Source of the DNA: Inquilinus limosus DSM 16000
GTDB taxonomy: Bacteria > Pseudomonadota > Alphaproteobacteria > DSM-16000 > Inquilinaceae
Assembly (NCBI RefSeq): GCF_000423185.1
Contig: NZ_AUHM01000001.1
Coordinates: 310,001 to 374,000 of the forward strand
Direction: 5' to 3'
Length of the DNA stretch: 64,000 bases
Both the position numbers and the translations under genes were made by a program. Positions 50,666-60,385 of this stretch are shown piece by piece. The notes under the pieces are model-generated. The model worked only from the letters and a program-made list of their open reading frames with translations, made no database searches and was not told the DNA's origin. Position 1 is the stretch's first letter, and every line of letters starts with the position of its first letter.

Positions 50666-51558
50666 TCAGCCCCGGTGACGCAACGCCTCGACCAGCAGAC
50701 CGAGCGCCGCCGAGGGCTGGCGCCGGCTCGGGTAGTACAGATGGTAGCCCGACCAGGGCGGCGACCAGTCGTCCAGCAGCCGTTCCAGACGGCCCGCGGC
50801 GAGATGGGCTGCGCCAGGTCCTCCGGCACAAAGGCGAGACCGAACCCCGAGACCGCGGCGTTCAGGACCTGGAAGATGGTGTTGAAGACCAGCTGGCCCT
50901 CCACGCGCACCCTGATCTCGCGGCCGTCGCGTTCGAACTCCCAGGCGTAGAGGCCGCCATAGGTGGGAAGGCGCTGGTTGATGCAGCTGTGCGCCAGCAG
51001 ATCCTGCGGCGTCTGCGGCCGCGGCCGGCCCGCGAGATACGAGGTCGCGCCGACCACCGCAAAGCGGATATCGGGACCGATGCGCACCGCGATCATGTCG
51101 CGGGCGACCTGTTCGCCCAGGCGCACGCCGGCGTCGTAGCGCTCCGCGACGATGTCGGTGAGACCGTTTTCGACGGTGAGCTCGACCTTGATGTCGGGAT
51201 AGTTCGGCAGGAACGTCTCCAGCTTCGGCCAGAGGATCGTTTCGGTCGGGTGGTCGCCGGCGGTGATGCGGATCGTGCCGGCGGGCCGTTCCCGGAGCTC
51301 GCTCACTGCGGCCAGCTCGGCATCGATCTCCTCCAGCCGCGGGGCGACGGCGTGCAGCAGCCGCTCGCCGGCTTCGGTCAGTCCGACGCTCCGGGTCGTC
51401 CGGGTCAGGAGCCGGACGCCGAGCCGGGCTTCGAGCTGGCGAACGGTCTGGCTCAGCGCCGATTGCGAGACGCCCAGCTTCGCGGCGGCGCTCGTGAAGC
51501 TCCGGTCCCGCGCCACCGCGACGAGAACCACCAGGTCATCCAGGCTTCCGCTCTGCAT
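50666..51558 (-). pseudogene. LysR family regulator broken by a one-base frameshift
   Basis: The first about 250 codons encode a standard LysR protein (LDDLVVLVAVARDRSFTSAAAKLG, TRTTRSVGLTEAGERLL, up to GLAFVPEDLAQP). At the GGG run 50806-50808 (CCC on the coding strand) the frame shifts. One added base there restores HLAAGRLERLLDDWSPPWSG and a normal LysR end with stop at 50666, whereas the actual frame runs on as abnormal Arg/Ser-rich sequence to 50455, into the convergent tetR gene. Either a recent inactivating deletion or a homopolymer sequencing error. Confidence 0.8.
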
Positions 51559-51628
51559 TCAACGCCGTCGCTTACAGGTCCAGATGACTTTATACCTCCC
51601 GCCCGCAGGGAACGCGCCCTTGTTCCGC

Positions 51629-53833
51629 TCAGGCCACCTCCGGCAGCCGGTCGAGGAACTTGTCGAGCGTGATCGGGTAATGGCGGACGCGCGCGCCGGT
51701 GGCGTTGTAGACCGCGTTGGCGACCGCCGCGCCGACCCCGCAGATGCCGAGCTCGCCGACGCCCTTGGCCTTCATCGGCGAGGCGATCGGGTCGGTCTCG
51801 TCGAGGAAGATCACCTCCTGGTGCGGGATGTCGGCATGGACCGGCACCTCGTAGCCGGCGAGGTCGTGGTTGACGAAGAAGCCGTGGCGCTTGTCGACCG
51901 CGAGCTCCTCCATCAGCGCCGCGCCGACGCCCATGGTCATGGCGCCGATCACCTGGCTGCGCGCCGATTTCGGGTTGAGGATGCGGCCCGCCGCGCACAC
52001 CGCCAGCATGCGCCGGACCCGGATCTCGCCGGTGGCGGCGTCGACCGCCGCCTCGACGAAATGCGCCCCGAAGGTCGATTGCTGGTACCGCTTGTCGAGG
52101 TCGCCGTACTCGATCATGTCCTCGGCCACGAGCCCCTCCGCGCCGGCGGCTTCGGCGAGCGGCACGGTGCGGTTGCCGGCGCGGACCATGCCGTCGGCGA
52201 AGACCGCGTCGGCGGAGTTGAAGCCGAGCTTCGTCGCCACCGCCTGGCGCAGCTTGACGCAGGCCGCATAGACGCCGGAGGTCGAGTTGGCGGCGCCGAA
52301 CTGCCCGCCCGAGCCGCACGAGACCGGGAAGCGGGAGTCCCCCAGCCGGACCACGACCTTGTGCAGCGGCACGCCCATCATCTCCGCCGCGGTCTGGGCG
52401 ATGATCGTGTAGCTGCCGGTGCCGATGTCGGTCATGTCGGTCTCGACCGTCACATCCCCGCGATCGTCGAGGCGGACGCGGGCGCCCGACTTCATCAGCA
52501 GGTTGTTGCGGAAGGCGGCGGCCATGCCCATGCCGACCAGCCAGCGCCCCTCGCGGGTCCGGCCGGGCTGCGGGTTGCGCCGGTCCCAGCCGAAGCGCTC
52601 CGCCCCCATGCGCAGGCATTCGACGAGGCGGCGCTGCGAGAAGGGCCTGTCGGGGTTCTCGGGATCGACCTGGGTGTCGTTGAGGATGCGGAACTCGACC
52701 GGGTCGAGGCCGAGCTTCTCCGCCATCTCGTCGACCGCGATCTCCAGCGCCATCATGCCCGGCGCCTCGCCCGGCGCCCGCATGGCGTTGCCTTCGGGCA
52801 GGTCGAGGGCCGCGAGCCGCGTCGCCGTCATCCGGTTGGCGCCGGCATAGAGCAGCCGGGTCTGGTAGACCGCGGCCTCCGGACCGCCGCCCGGCAGGTC
52901 GCCCGACCAGCTCTCATGGCCGATGGCGGTGATCCTGCCGTCGCGGGTGGCGCCGATGCGGATGCGCTGGATCGTCGCCGGACGGTGCGTGGTGTTGTTC
53001 ATCATGAACGGGCGCGGCAGCGCCACCTTCACCGGCCGCCGCGCGGCGCGGGCGCCGAGCGCCGCCAGCAGCGCATCGGACCGGACGAACAGCTTCCCGC
53101 CGAAGCCGCCGCCGATGAAGGGCGAAACCAGGCGGACATTCTCCTTCGGAATGCCGAGAGTCTTGGCCACGTCGCCCACGCCCCAGTCGATCATCTGGTT
53201 CGAGGTCCAGAGCGTCAGCCTGTCGCCGTCCCAGGCGGCGATCGAGGCATGCGGCTCCATCATCGCATGCGACTGGTCTGGCGTGGTGTAGGTCTCGTCG
53301 AGCTGGACCGGCGCCGCGGCGAAGGCGCCGGCGAAATCGCCGACGGCGGTATCCGCCGGGCCGCCGAACCCGGCCTTCTCGATGGCGGAGTCCTTCGCCG
53401 CCGCGAGGTCGAACGCGCCCTCGGCCCGGACATAGTCGACACGGACCAGCTGCGCCGCGGCGCGGGCCTGCTCGAAGGTCTCCGCGACGACCACCGCGAT
53501 CGCCTGGTGATAGTGCTGGATCTCGGGGCCGCCGAAGAGCCTGGCGGTGTTGAAGTCGCCCTTGCCGAGGGTGCCGGCATCCTCCGCGGTGACGATGGCG
53601 ATCACGCCGGGCGCGGCCTTCGCATCGCTGAGGTCGATCGAGGCGATCCGGCCCTTGGCGATGGCCGAGCCGACGACATAGCCGTAGGCCGGGTTGCGGA
53701 CGACATCGTGCCGCTCATAGGCGTAGGGCGCCGTGCCCGTGGTCTTGAGCGGGCCGTCGATCCGGTCGGTCGGCCGGCCGACGACCTGGAGCCGGTCGAT
53801 CGGATTGGTGGTGGCGGGGGTATCGAACTTCAT
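51629..53833 (-). CDS. paoC: Molybdopterin-binding subunit of aldehyde oxidoreductase (PaoC type)
   Basis: 734 residues. Xanthine dehydrogenase family large subunit: N-terminal a/b hammerhead (DRIDGPLKTTGTAPYAYE), molybdenum-cofactor domain with FIGGGFGGKLFVRSDALLAALGA, RAPGEAPGMMALEIAVDEMAE, GSGGQFGAANSTSG, and the active-site Glu in KGVGELGICGVGAA near the C-terminus. It is the catalytic subunit that oxidises aromatic or other aldehydes in the periplasm, exported with its partner via the Tat signal on the iron-sulfur subunit. Three bases separate it from the FAD subunit gene. Confidence 0.92.
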   Translation of the reverse strand: MKFDTPATTNPIDRLQVVGRPTDRIDGPLKTTGTAPYAYERHDVVRNPAYGYVVGSAIAKGRIASIDLSDAKAAPGVIAIVTAEDAGTLGKGDFNTARLFGGPEIQHYHQAIAVVVAETFEQARAAAQLVRVDYVRAEGAFDLAAAKDSAIEKAGFGGPADTAVGDFAGAFAAAPVQLDETYTTPDQSHAMMEPHASIAAWDGDRLTLWTSNQMIDWGVGDVAKTLGIPKENVRLVSPFIGGGFGGKLFVRSDALLAALGARAARRPVKVALPRPFMMNNTTHRPATIQRIRIGATRDGRITAIGHESWSGDLPGGGPEAAVYQTRLLYAGANRMTATRLAALDLPEGNAMRAPGEAPGMMALEIAVDEMAEKLGLDPVEFRILNDTQVDPENPDRPFSQRRLVECLRMGAERFGWDRRNPQPGRTREGRWLVGMGMAAAFRNNLLMKSGARVRLDDRGDVTVETDMTDIGTGSYTIIAQTAAEMMGVPLHKVVVRLGDSRFPVSCGSGGQFGAANSTSGVYAACVKLRQAVATKLGFNSADAVFADGMVRAGNRTVPLAEAAGAEGLVAEDMIEYGDLDKRYQQSTFGAHFVEAAVDAATGEIRVRRMLAVCAAGRILNPKSARSQVIGAMTMGVGAALMEELAVDKRHGFFVNHDLAGYEVPVHADIPHQEVIFLDETDPIASPMKAKGVGELGICGVGAAVANAVYNATGARVRHYPITLDKFLDRLPEVA

Positions 53834-53836
53834 GTC

Positions 53837-54787
53837 TCAGGCCCTCGCTTCGGCCAGCACCGCGGCGAGCGTGCGCTCGGCCAGCGGCAGCTTGAAGGCG
53901 TTCTCGGGGGTCGGCTTGGCGCCGGCCAGCAGCTGCTCCGTGACGGCCTTGGCGCTGCGCGGCAGCTCGGCCTCGGCGGCCTCGACACGCCACGGCTTGT
54001 GCGCCACCCCGCCCAGGGCGACGCGCCCGGTGCCGTCGGGCTGCACGATCGCGCCGACCGAGACCAGCGCAAAGGCATAGGACGCCCGGTCGCGCACCTT
54101 GTGGTAGATCTGCCTGCCGCCGACCGGCCTGGGCAGCGTGACCGTGGTGATCAGCTCCCCGGGCTCGAGCGCCGTCTCCACATGCGGCGTGTCGCCGGGC
54201 AGGCGGTGGAACTCGGCGATGGGGATGCTGCGTGCCGCGCCGTCGGCCTTCACGGTCTCGACCGTCGCGTCGAGCGTGCGCATCGCCACCGCCATGTCGC
54301 TGGGATTCGTCGCGATGCAGGCATCGCTTGTCCCCACCACCGCAAGCTGGCGGCTGAACCCGCCGATCGCGGCGCAGCCGCTGCCGGGCTGGCGTTTGTT
54401 GCAGGGCTGGTTGGTGTCGTAGAAATAGGGGCAGCGGGTCCGCTGCAGCAGATTGCCCGCGGTCGTCGCCTTGTTGCGCAGCTGGCCGGAGGCGCCGGCG
54501 AGCAGCGCCCGCGACAGCAGGCCGTAGTCGCTCCGCACCCGCTCATCGGCGGCGAGGTCGGTGTTGCGCACCAGCGCGCCGATGCGCAGGCCGCCTTCCG
54601 GCGTCTCCTCGATCTTGTCGAGCGCGAGGCCGTTGACGTCGATCAGATGCGTCGGCGTCTCGATCTCGAGCTTCATCAGGTCGAGCAGGTTGGTGCCGCC
54701 GGCGATGAATCTGGCGCCTTCGGTGCGCGCGGCCGCAGCGGCGGCCTCGGCGGGGGTGCGGGCGCGCTCGTAGGTGAAGGCCCTCAT
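53837..54787 (-). CDS. paoB: FAD-binding subunit of aldehyde oxidoreductase (PaoB type)
   Basis: 316 residues from the ATG at 54787. FAD-binding motifs [14 protein letters not shown] and [17 protein letters not shown] are present, with the CO-dehydrogenase flavoprotein C-terminal domain after residue about 220. Cys119, Cys129, Cys138 and Cys157 lie in the loop that in E. coli PaoB holds an extra [4Fe-4S] cluster, so this is a PaoB-type rather than a plain xanthine dehydrogenase subunit. The start overlaps the stop of the iron-sulfur subunit gene by four bases. Confidence 0.9.
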   Translation of the reverse strand: MRAFTYERARTPAEAAAAAARTEGARFIAGGTNLLDLMKLEIETPTHLIDVNGLALDKIEETPEGGLRIGALVRNTDLAADERVRSDYGLLSRALLAGASGQLRNKATTAGNLLQRTRCPYFYDTNQPCNKRQPGSGCAAIGGFSRQLAVVGTSDACIATNPSDMAVAMRTLDATVETVKADGAARSIPIAEFHRLPGDTPHVETALEPGELITTVTLPRPVGGRQIYHKVRDRASYAFALVSVGAIVQPDGTGRVALGGVAHKPWRVEAAEAELPRSAKAVTEQLLAGAKPTPENAFKLPLAERTLAAVLAEARA

Positions 54788-55419
54788 GCCTCCCTCCCCG
54801 CGACCTCGGTGATCGCCTCGACGATGTTGGAATAGGCGCCGCAACGGCAGATGTTGCCGCTCATCCGCTCGCGCAGCTCGGCCTCGGTGAATTGCGGCCG
54901 GGCGGTGAGGTCGGTGCTCACATGACTGGGGACGCCGGCCTTGATCTCGTCCAGCACCGCCACGGCCGAGCAGATCTGGCCCGGCGTGCAGTAGCCGCAC
55001 TGGTAGCCGTCATGCTTGACGAAGGCGGCCTGCATCGGATGCAGGCTGTCGGGCATGCCCAGCCCCTCGATCGTGGTGACGCTGTCGCCGTCATGCATGA
55101 TCGCCAGCGTCAGGCAGGCGTTGATCCGCCGGCCGTCGACCAGCACCGTGCAGGCGCCGCACTGGCCGTGATCGCAGCCCTTCTTGGTGCCGGTGAGGTG
55201 CAGGTGCTCGCGCAGCGCGTCGAGCAGCGTGGTCCGGGTGTCCAGATCGAGGTGACGGACCTGGCCGTTCACCGTGAAGGACACCTTCGACAGGGTCGGC
55301 GCGCCGGCGGCGCCGGCCTGCGCCTCGGCGACGGACGGCGCCGCCGTCATCGCCGCGGAGGCGGCGGTCCCGATCATCAGGTCGCGCCGCGTCATCGCGA
55401 GCTCTCCAGGGTTGTGCAT
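54784..55419 (-). CDS. paoA: Tat-exported [2Fe-2S] subunit of aldehyde oxidoreductase (PaoA type)
   Basis: 211 residues from the ATG at 55419 (55395 also possible). A twin-arginine signal [16 protein letters not shown] precedes an Ala-rich cleavage region. The plant-type ferredoxin motif [15 protein letters not shown] and the second cluster [11 protein letters not shown] ... [12 protein letters not shown] are complete. This subunit carries the Tat signal for the whole heterotrimer and passes electrons from the molybdenum centre to FAD. First gene of the three-gene operon. No dedicated XdhC/PaoD chaperone gene follows. Confidence 0.92.
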   Translation of the reverse strand: MHNPGELAMTRRDLMIGTAASAAMTAAPSVAEAQAGAAGAPTLSKVSFTVNGQVRHLDLDTRTTLLDALREHLHLTGTKKGCDHGQCGACTVLVDGRRINACLTLAIMHDGDSVTTIEGLGMPDSLHPMQAAFVKHDGYQCGYCTPGQICSAVAVLDEIKAGVPSHVSTDLTARPQFTEAELRERMSGNICRCGAYSNIVEAITEVAGREA

Positions 55420-55585
55420 GTGGCGTCCCAATCCGTTCTTGGTCAGCTGTTGGCGACCGGCCGGTCGCGAGCCTTGGCGGCAGTCCAGATGTCGCAGCGA
55501 GCTCGGGGCGCAATGGCCGCGGCCGCCCGTTCTGCGAATGTAGAGGGGAAACGGCACCGGATTAGGGGTCCGGATCCGAATGCGC

Positions 55586-56788
55586 TTATAAGCGGGTCTT
55601 CTTAATGGGCCCGCGCCGGCTCACGAACGCCAGGAACGCCGAGCCGCACAGCAGGGCGGCGCTGGCGCCGAAGGTGGCCTGATGGCCGCTCAGGTCGAAC
55701 AGCAGCCCCCCAAACGCCGCGCCCGCCGTGATGGCCAGCTGGATGGTGGCGACCATCAGCCCGCCGCCGGCTTCCGCGTCGTCCGGCAGCGTCCGGCTCA
55801 GCCAGGTTCCCCAGCCGACGGGTGCCGATGTGCCGAGCAGGCCCCACCCGCCCAGCAGCACCGCGGCCCCCAGCGGCCAATGGCCCAGCGCGATCAGCGC
55901 GACGGCGATCGCGGCCATGCCCAGCGGGATCGCGACCAGGACGCCATGGAGATGCGCCTTCAGGGCGAAGCCGATCAGCCAGGTGCCGACCAGGCCCGCG
56001 ACGCCCAGGACCAGCAGGATCAGGGACAGCGTCGAGACGTCCGCGCGCGTCACCGTCTCGAGGAACGGCCGCAGATAGGTGAACAGCGCGAACTGCCCCA
56101 TGAACAGAAGCATGACCGCCGCCATGCCGGACGGGACCTGCGGGCGGCGCAGGACCCTGAACACGGCCCCGGCGTCGCGCCGCCGCTCCGACGGCATCGA
56201 CGGCAGGCTCGCCATCTGCCAGGCGAAGGTCAGGGCGGCCAGGGGGACCACGCAGAAGAAGGCGCCCCGCCACCCGAGATGGGCGCCGAGGAAGCTGCCG
56301 AGCGGCGCCGCCACCGTCGTCGCCAGCGCGTTGCCTCCGTTCAGCACGGCCAGCGCCCGCGGGACGGCGTCGGTGGGAACGAGGCGCATGACCGTGGCCG
56401 TGGACATCGACCAGAAGCCGCCGATGGCGACCCCGAGAAGCGCGCGGCCGGCCATCAAGACGGCGAAGTTCGGCGCGAGCGCCACGATCGCGCCCGACGC
56501 GACCATCAGCATGGTGAAGGAGAGCAGCACGATCCGGCGGTCGACCCGGCGCGTGGCCGCCGACACGAAGAGGCTGGTCAGGACCGCGAAGATGCCCGAT
56601 ACGGAGATCGCTTGGCCCGCCTGCCCTTCGGTCATCCGAAGATCGGAAGCGATCGGGGTCAGGAGGCTGACCGGCATGAATTCCGATGCGATGAGCGCCG
56701 AGACGCAGAGCGTCATCGCGAAAACCGCCCCCCAGGCCGGGCGGCGCGAGGATGTGACGCCGCCTTCCGCGGCGATTGGCACGCTCAT
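55586..56788 (-). CDS. MFS transporter (AraJ/YdhP-like)
   Basis: 400 residues from the ATG at 56788, which has CGAGGA upstream; a further in-frame ATG lies at 56830. Twelve hydrophobic segments, with helix 1 AVFAMTLCVSALIASEFMPVSLLTPI and motif A-like SAATRRVDRRIVLL, and motif C-like VLNGGNALATTVAAPLGSFLGA. This is the DHA1 sugar-efflux/purine-efflux type set. Substrate unknown. It is downstream of nothing obvious and likely monocistronic. Confidence 0.85.
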   Translation of the reverse strand: MSVPIAAEGGVTSSRRPAWGAVFAMTLCVSALIASEFMPVSLLTPIASDLRMTEGQAGQAISVSGIFAVLTSLFVSAATRRVDRRIVLLSFTMLMVASGAIVALAPNFAVLMAGRALLGVAIGGFWSMSTATVMRLVPTDAVPRALAVLNGGNALATTVAAPLGSFLGAHLGWRGAFFCVVPLAALTFAWQMASLPSMPSERRRDAGAVFRVLRRPQVPSGMAAVMLLFMGQFALFTYLRPFLETVTRADVSTLSLILLVLGVAGLVGTWLIGFALKAHLHGVLVAIPLGMAAIAVALIALGHWPLGAAVLLGGWGLLGTSAPVGWGTWLSRTLPDDAEAGGGLMVATIQLAITAGAAFGGLLFDLSGHQATFGASAALLCGSAFLAFVSRRGPIKKTRL

Positions 56789-57005
56789 CGATGTCCTCGA
56801 GACTGCTGAACTGCTTGACGGCCGCGGCATGGGCGGACCGCCAGAGCCGGTCGGCCAACCCCTAACCGCGGGTGCGGTCGGTTCGAAGGCCCGCCGGATC
56901 AGCAGCAGGATATAGAGGGCGTGGGAGCACGCGATTAGCCGGCAGAATACGCATGGAGCTAGAAGCCGGTCTTATAAAAGGCAGCGATTGCGCGTACCGT
57001 CGCCG

Positions 57006-57854
57006 CTAGGCCGAGCGGGCCCAGTAGGCCTCGCGGCGATCCACCACCAGGTCGTTGCGCGGGCTGCGGCCGACATCCTTGCGGCCGCCCTTCACGTGGT
57101 CCATGAAGCGGCCGAGGCAGGAATTGATCAGCACGTGCTTGGCGCGCGCGCCGATGCCCTCGGCGATGTCGTGCGACCTGTGGCCGGCCTGCTCCACCTG
57201 GCGGCGCACCACGTCGAACAGATAGGCGTCGTGGAACTCGTACTGCCGGAACAGCTCGTCCTCGGTGTACAGCCGCTCGAAGGCCGCCAGCATCTGCCGC
57301 GTCGCCGGGTGGCGGAGGTTGTAGGCGATGAAGCCGCACTCCGAATAGGTCGGCCGCTTCAGACAGCCGACGAAGCAGTCCGGCGGGACGAAGCTCTCCA
57401 GCTCCTCCCGGCTCGGCGCGGCGAAGAACAGGCTGTCGGCGTCGACCCAGATCAGCACGTCGGTGTCGGTGTGGGCGGCGGCGTGGAAGATGGCGAAGGC
57501 CTTATGGGCGAAGCGCACCGCATCCCAGCGGAAGCCCGATCCCCAGTTCCGCTCGCCCAGCTTGATCCGGTTCTTGTAGGGGTTGCGCGACAGCCGGAAG
57601 CGGTAGCGCTGGGTCTGGCCGTGCGCCAGCGGGTTGTCGGCGTGCCGGCGCTTGAACGCGATCAAGTCCGGGCAGCTCTCGATCAGGTCGCGCACGATGA
57701 TCCGGCTGCTCGGCACCTCCGGCTCGAAATTCTCCCGATAGAGGATCAGGGGGATCTCCTCCGGCCAATGCCGATCGAAGGTTTCGATCATGCGTCGGCC
57801 GTATTCGGCGTAGCCGGCAGCGTGGCAGGTCGTGACGACTGAGAATGTCCGCAT
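57006..57854 (-). CDS. GT-A-fold glycosyltransferase candidate
   Basis: 282 residues, soluble. The N-terminus (FSVVTTCHAAGYAEYGRRMIETF) and DVLIWVDADSLFFAAPS, a DxD motif after a hydrophobic strand, resemble nucleotide-sugar transferases. SECGFIAYNLRHPATRQML and the C-terminal RNDLVVDRREAYW are conserved-looking but not ones I can name. Probably modifies a cell-surface glycan or a small molecule, but the family is unassigned. No signal peptide; likely cytoplasmic. No functionally related neighbours. Confidence 0.6.
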   Translation of the reverse strand: MRTFSVVTTCHAAGYAEYGRRMIETFDRHWPEEIPLILYRENFEPEVPSSRIIVRDLIESCPDLIAFKRRHADNPLAHGQTQRYRFRLSRNPYKNRIKLGERNWGSGFRWDAVRFAHKAFAIFHAAAHTDTDVLIWVDADSLFFAAPSREELESFVPPDCFVGCLKRPTYSECGFIAYNLRHPATRQMLAAFERLYTEDELFRQYEFHDAYLFDVVRRQVEQAGHRSHDIAEGIGARAKHVLINSCLGRFMDHVKGGRKDVGRSPRNDLVVDRREAYWARSA

Positions 57855-58041
57855 GGGCTCGGGTCAAGGCGACGCTGGATCGCCATCAGCTGGATTGCGC
57901 AGGATCTTCGGGCTCGAAACGTTCGGGGGGACGCTGCGTTCCCGAAACCTCGCCATACGCGACCATAACGGGCCGGGTCGCCGCCGGTGAAATTACCCTT
58001 TGGTAATGGAGAAATGCGCGGCCCTCCGCCGACCGCGCCCG

Positions 58042-58371
58042 CTACGAGGCCGCGCCGGAGGCCTTCGCCCTGCGCGCATTTGTCACGACCGAGTCGAGCA
58101 GCCCGGGGAACTTCGCCTCGAGATCGTCCAGCCGCAGGGAGATGAAACGCTGCGTCCCTTCGATCCGCGTCCGGGTGACGCCGGCCTCGCGCAGCTTGGC
58201 GTAGTGGTAGGACAGAGCGGTCTTGGTGGCGGCGTCGCCGAAGCTGCTGCAGGAGACCTCGCCCACCTCGGACAGCGTGACCACGATCCCGAGCCGGGTC
58301 GGGTCGCTGAGCGCGGCCAGGATGGTGACGAGGTCGAGCTGGTCGCGGTCGGGATGGAAGGGCGGACGCAT
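58042..58371 (-). CDS. ArsR family winged-helix regulator
   Basis: 109 residues. DQLDLVTILAALSDPTRLGIVVTLSE, then ALSYHYAKLREAGVTRTRIEGTQRFISLRLDDLE, the ArsR/SmtB-type winged helix without the metal-site Cys pattern ELCVCD; a single Cys lies in EVSCSS. It is divergent from an MFS transporter gene, with two matching palindromes (GTTCAA-N6-TTGAAC type) between them, so it most likely represses both. The inducer is probably an organic compound rather than a metal. Confidence 0.9.
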   Translation of the reverse strand: MRPPFHPDRDQLDLVTILAALSDPTRLGIVVTLSEVGEVSCSSFGDAATKTALSYHYAKLREAGVTRTRIEGTQRFISLRLDDLEAKFPGLLDSVVTNARRAKASGAAS

Positions 58372-58407
58372 GCCGCAGATCTAGTCGATCCGTTCCGACC
58401 TTTCAAT

Positions 58408-58425
58408 GTTCAACGACATTCGAAC
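58408..58425. promoter_or_regulatory. ArsR-type operator, site 1
   Basis: GTTCAACGACATTCGAAC has the same 6-6-6 architecture as the perfect site at 58462-58479, with one mismatch between half-sites. It lies 37 bases upstream of the arsR-type gene's start codon. Confidence 0.6.
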
Positions 58426-58432
58426 AATCCGC

Positions 58433-58463
58433 TTGACGGCCAGGCCGGGGGCGGCCGTATAGT
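58433..58463 (+). promoter_or_regulatory. Promoter of the MFS gene under ArsR control
   Basis: TTGACG (58433-58438) and TATAGT (58458-58463) form a sigma-70-like pair with a 19-base spacer, slightly long. The -10 element touches operator site 2. Confidence 0.5.
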
Positions 58464-58479
58464 TCAAATATCATTGAAC
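58462..58479. promoter_or_regulatory. ArsR-type operator, site 2 (perfect palindrome)
   Basis: GTTCAAATATCATTGAAC has perfect six-base inverted half-sites around a six-base centre, at the predicted transcription start of the MFS gene and 15 bases before its ATG. Confidence 0.7.
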
Positions 58480-58494
58480 AATGGAACCTGACCG

Positions 58495-59667
58495 ATGCCC
58501 GCCTCCCTGGTCTGGCTCGCGATCGGCGCCTTCGCCATCGGCACCGAAGGCCTGATGATCGCCGGGCTGCTGCCCGCGATCGCCACGGATTTCCACAGCT
58601 CCGTCGCCGCGGCGGGGCAGCTGATCACGATCTTCGCCCTCGCCTATGCCGTCGGCTCGCCGATCCTGTCGGCGCTGTGCGGCGGCCTCGACCGGCGCCG
58701 GCTGCTGGTCTTCGCCCTGCTCGCCTTCGCCCTGGCCAACCTGCTGGCGGCGGTGAGCCAGAGCCTGTGGCAGCTGATCGCCGCCCGGGTGCTGCTGGCG
58801 CTCAGCGCCGGGCTGTTCATGCCCACAGCCTATGCCGTGGCCGCCTCCCTGGTTCCGCCGGAACGGCGCGGACGGGCGATCGCCACGGTGACCAGCGGCA
58901 TGACCATCGCGACCGCGCTGGGCGTGCCGCTCGGCGCCTGGATCGGCGGCCATGCCGACTGGCGGTCGACCTTCCTGATCGTCGCCGGCCTCGGCCTGGC
59001 CGGGGTGGCGGGGCTGCGCTTCGGCCTGCCGGCAGCGCTGCCGCTCGGCGCCTCGACGCTGGCCGAACGGCTGGCCGTCGCCCGCCGGCCGGCGGTGCTG
59101 CAGGCCCTGCTGGTGACCTTCTTCTGGATCGCCGCGGCCTTCGCCCTCTACACCTTCATCGCGCCCTATCTGGAACGCACCGCCGGCCTCGGCCCCGACG
59201 GCATCAGCCTGATGCTGTTCCTGTTCGGCATCGGCTCCGCCATCGGCAACGCCGTCGGCGGCCAGCTGACCGACCGGATCGGCCCGACCCGGCTGCAGCT
59301 CGGCGCCCTCGCGATCCTCACGGTCGCCCTGGCCGGCCTGTCCGCCGCGACCGCCCTGCCGGCCGGCCAAGCGCTGGTCGCAGTGGTGCCGCTGATGCTG
59401 GCCTGGGCCGTCGCCGGCTGGGCCTTCCACCCGGCGCAGACGACGCGGCTGATCCGCCTGGCGCCGGAGGTCGGGATGATCGCGGCGTCGCTCAATTCGT
59501 CGGCGCTCTACGCCGGCATCGCCTTCGGCTCGGCCCTGGGGACCGCGGCCCTGGCCTGGGGCGGCGTCACCATCCTCGGCTGGGTCGGCGCCCTGTCCGC
59601 CGCCATCGCCCTCGCCCTGCTGGCGGCGACGGCACGGCGCCGGGCGATCGCGAGCCAGCCGGCGTGA
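58495..59667 (+). CDS. MFS transporter (DHA1 drug efflux type)
   Basis: 390 residues with twelve hydrophobic segments. Helix 1 has [24 protein letters not shown], close to the Bcr/AraJ-like drug pumps; motif A is replaced by [14 protein letters not shown] and motif C-like [20 protein letters not shown]. It is divergent from the ArsR-type gene and probably induced when that repressor binds a toxic ligand. Convergent with the acetyltransferase gene seven bases downstream. Confidence 0.88.
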   Translation: MPASLVWLAIGAFAIGTEGLMIAGLLPAIATDFHSSVAAAGQLITIFALAYAVGSPILSALCGGLDRRRLLVFALLAFALANLLAAVSQSLWQLIAARVLLALSAGLFMPTAYAVAASLVPPERRGRAIATVTSGMTIATALGVPLGAWIGGHADWRSTFLIVAGLGLAGVAGLRFGLPAALPLGASTLAERLAVARRPAVLQALLVTFFWIAAAFALYTFIAPYLERTAGLGPDGISLMLFLFGIGSAIGNAVGGQLTDRIGPTRLQLGALAILTVALAGLSAATALPAGQALVAVVPLMLAWAVAGWAFHPAQTTRLIRLAPEVGMIAASLNSSALYAGIAFGSALGTAALAWGGVTILGWVGALSAAIALALLAATARRRAIASQPA

Positions 59668-59674
59668 GAAGGGC

Positions 59675-60244
59675 TCACGCTCCGGCCGCCTGCCTCCGGC
59701 GATAGGCCCGCCACTCCTCGCGGGTGATCTCCCACAGCTCGGAGGTCAGGCGGCCGGAGACATAGTCCTTCTCCGTCGTGGCGATCACGCGCATGCCGCA
59801 TTTCTCCGAGATCCGGCGCGACGCCGCGTTCTCCACCGCCTTGGGCACCCGCAGCACAGGGAAGCCCAGATCCTCGAACCAGTAGTCGGTCACCCGGTCG
59901 CTGGCCTCGGTCATCAGGCCCTGGCCGTGCCAGGGCAGGCCGAGCCAGAAGCCGCGGTTTTCCGTCTCCCCGGCGATCAGGCCGATGCAGCCGATCAGCT
60001 CCTCCGGGGCGGTCCTGAGGCGCAGCGACCAGTGCCACGCCTCGCCCCGCGCCATGGCCGGCAGGAGGACGTCGCGCAGATGGCTCAGCGCCCCGTCCCG
60101 CGGATACGGCCAGGGGACCTGGGCATTGAGGTGGCGCACGATCTCCCAGTGCGGAAACAGCCGCTGTACCGCCGCGGCATCGGCCAGCTCCAGCGGGCGG
60201 AGGATCAGGCGGCGGGTCTCGAGGACGGGGATCGCGGTCGTCAT
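59675..60244 (-). CDS. GNAT family N-acetyltransferase (RimJ/RimL type)
   Basis: 189 residues. [23 protein letters not shown] opens the domain as in RimJ/RimL relatives, followed by [32 protein letters not shown] and a region [22 protein letters not shown] where acetyl-CoA contacts lie. It acetylates an unknown amine, possibly a protein N-terminus or small molecule. Divergent from wrbA. Confidence 0.85.
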   Translation of the reverse strand: MTTAIPVLETRRLILRPLELADAAAVQRLFPHWEIVRHLNAQVPWPYPRDGALSHLRDVLLPAMARGEAWHWSLRLRTAPEELIGCIGLIAGETENRGFWLGLPWHGQGLMTEASDRVTDYWFEDLGFPVLRVPKAVENAASRRISEKCGMRVIATTEKDYVSGRLTSELWEITREEWRAYRRRQAAGA

Positions 60245-60385
60245 CCCCGGACGATACCAGCCGCCGGACCCGATCGTCTCCTCCCAGGAAACAATCCTGT
60301 GCCGGATCGGCGGGTTATCCCGCCTCGCTCCGAGGGTTACCTTTCGCTCGCAGCAAAGGCTGCCTGCTCGAAGGGAAACCATCCG

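Noticed and set aside
50455-51558. LysR gene read as a 367-residue intact protein
   Set aside because: The last about 115 residues are unlike LysR proteins and overlap the convergent tetR gene; a single base change restores a normal family end, so the long version is a frameshift product.
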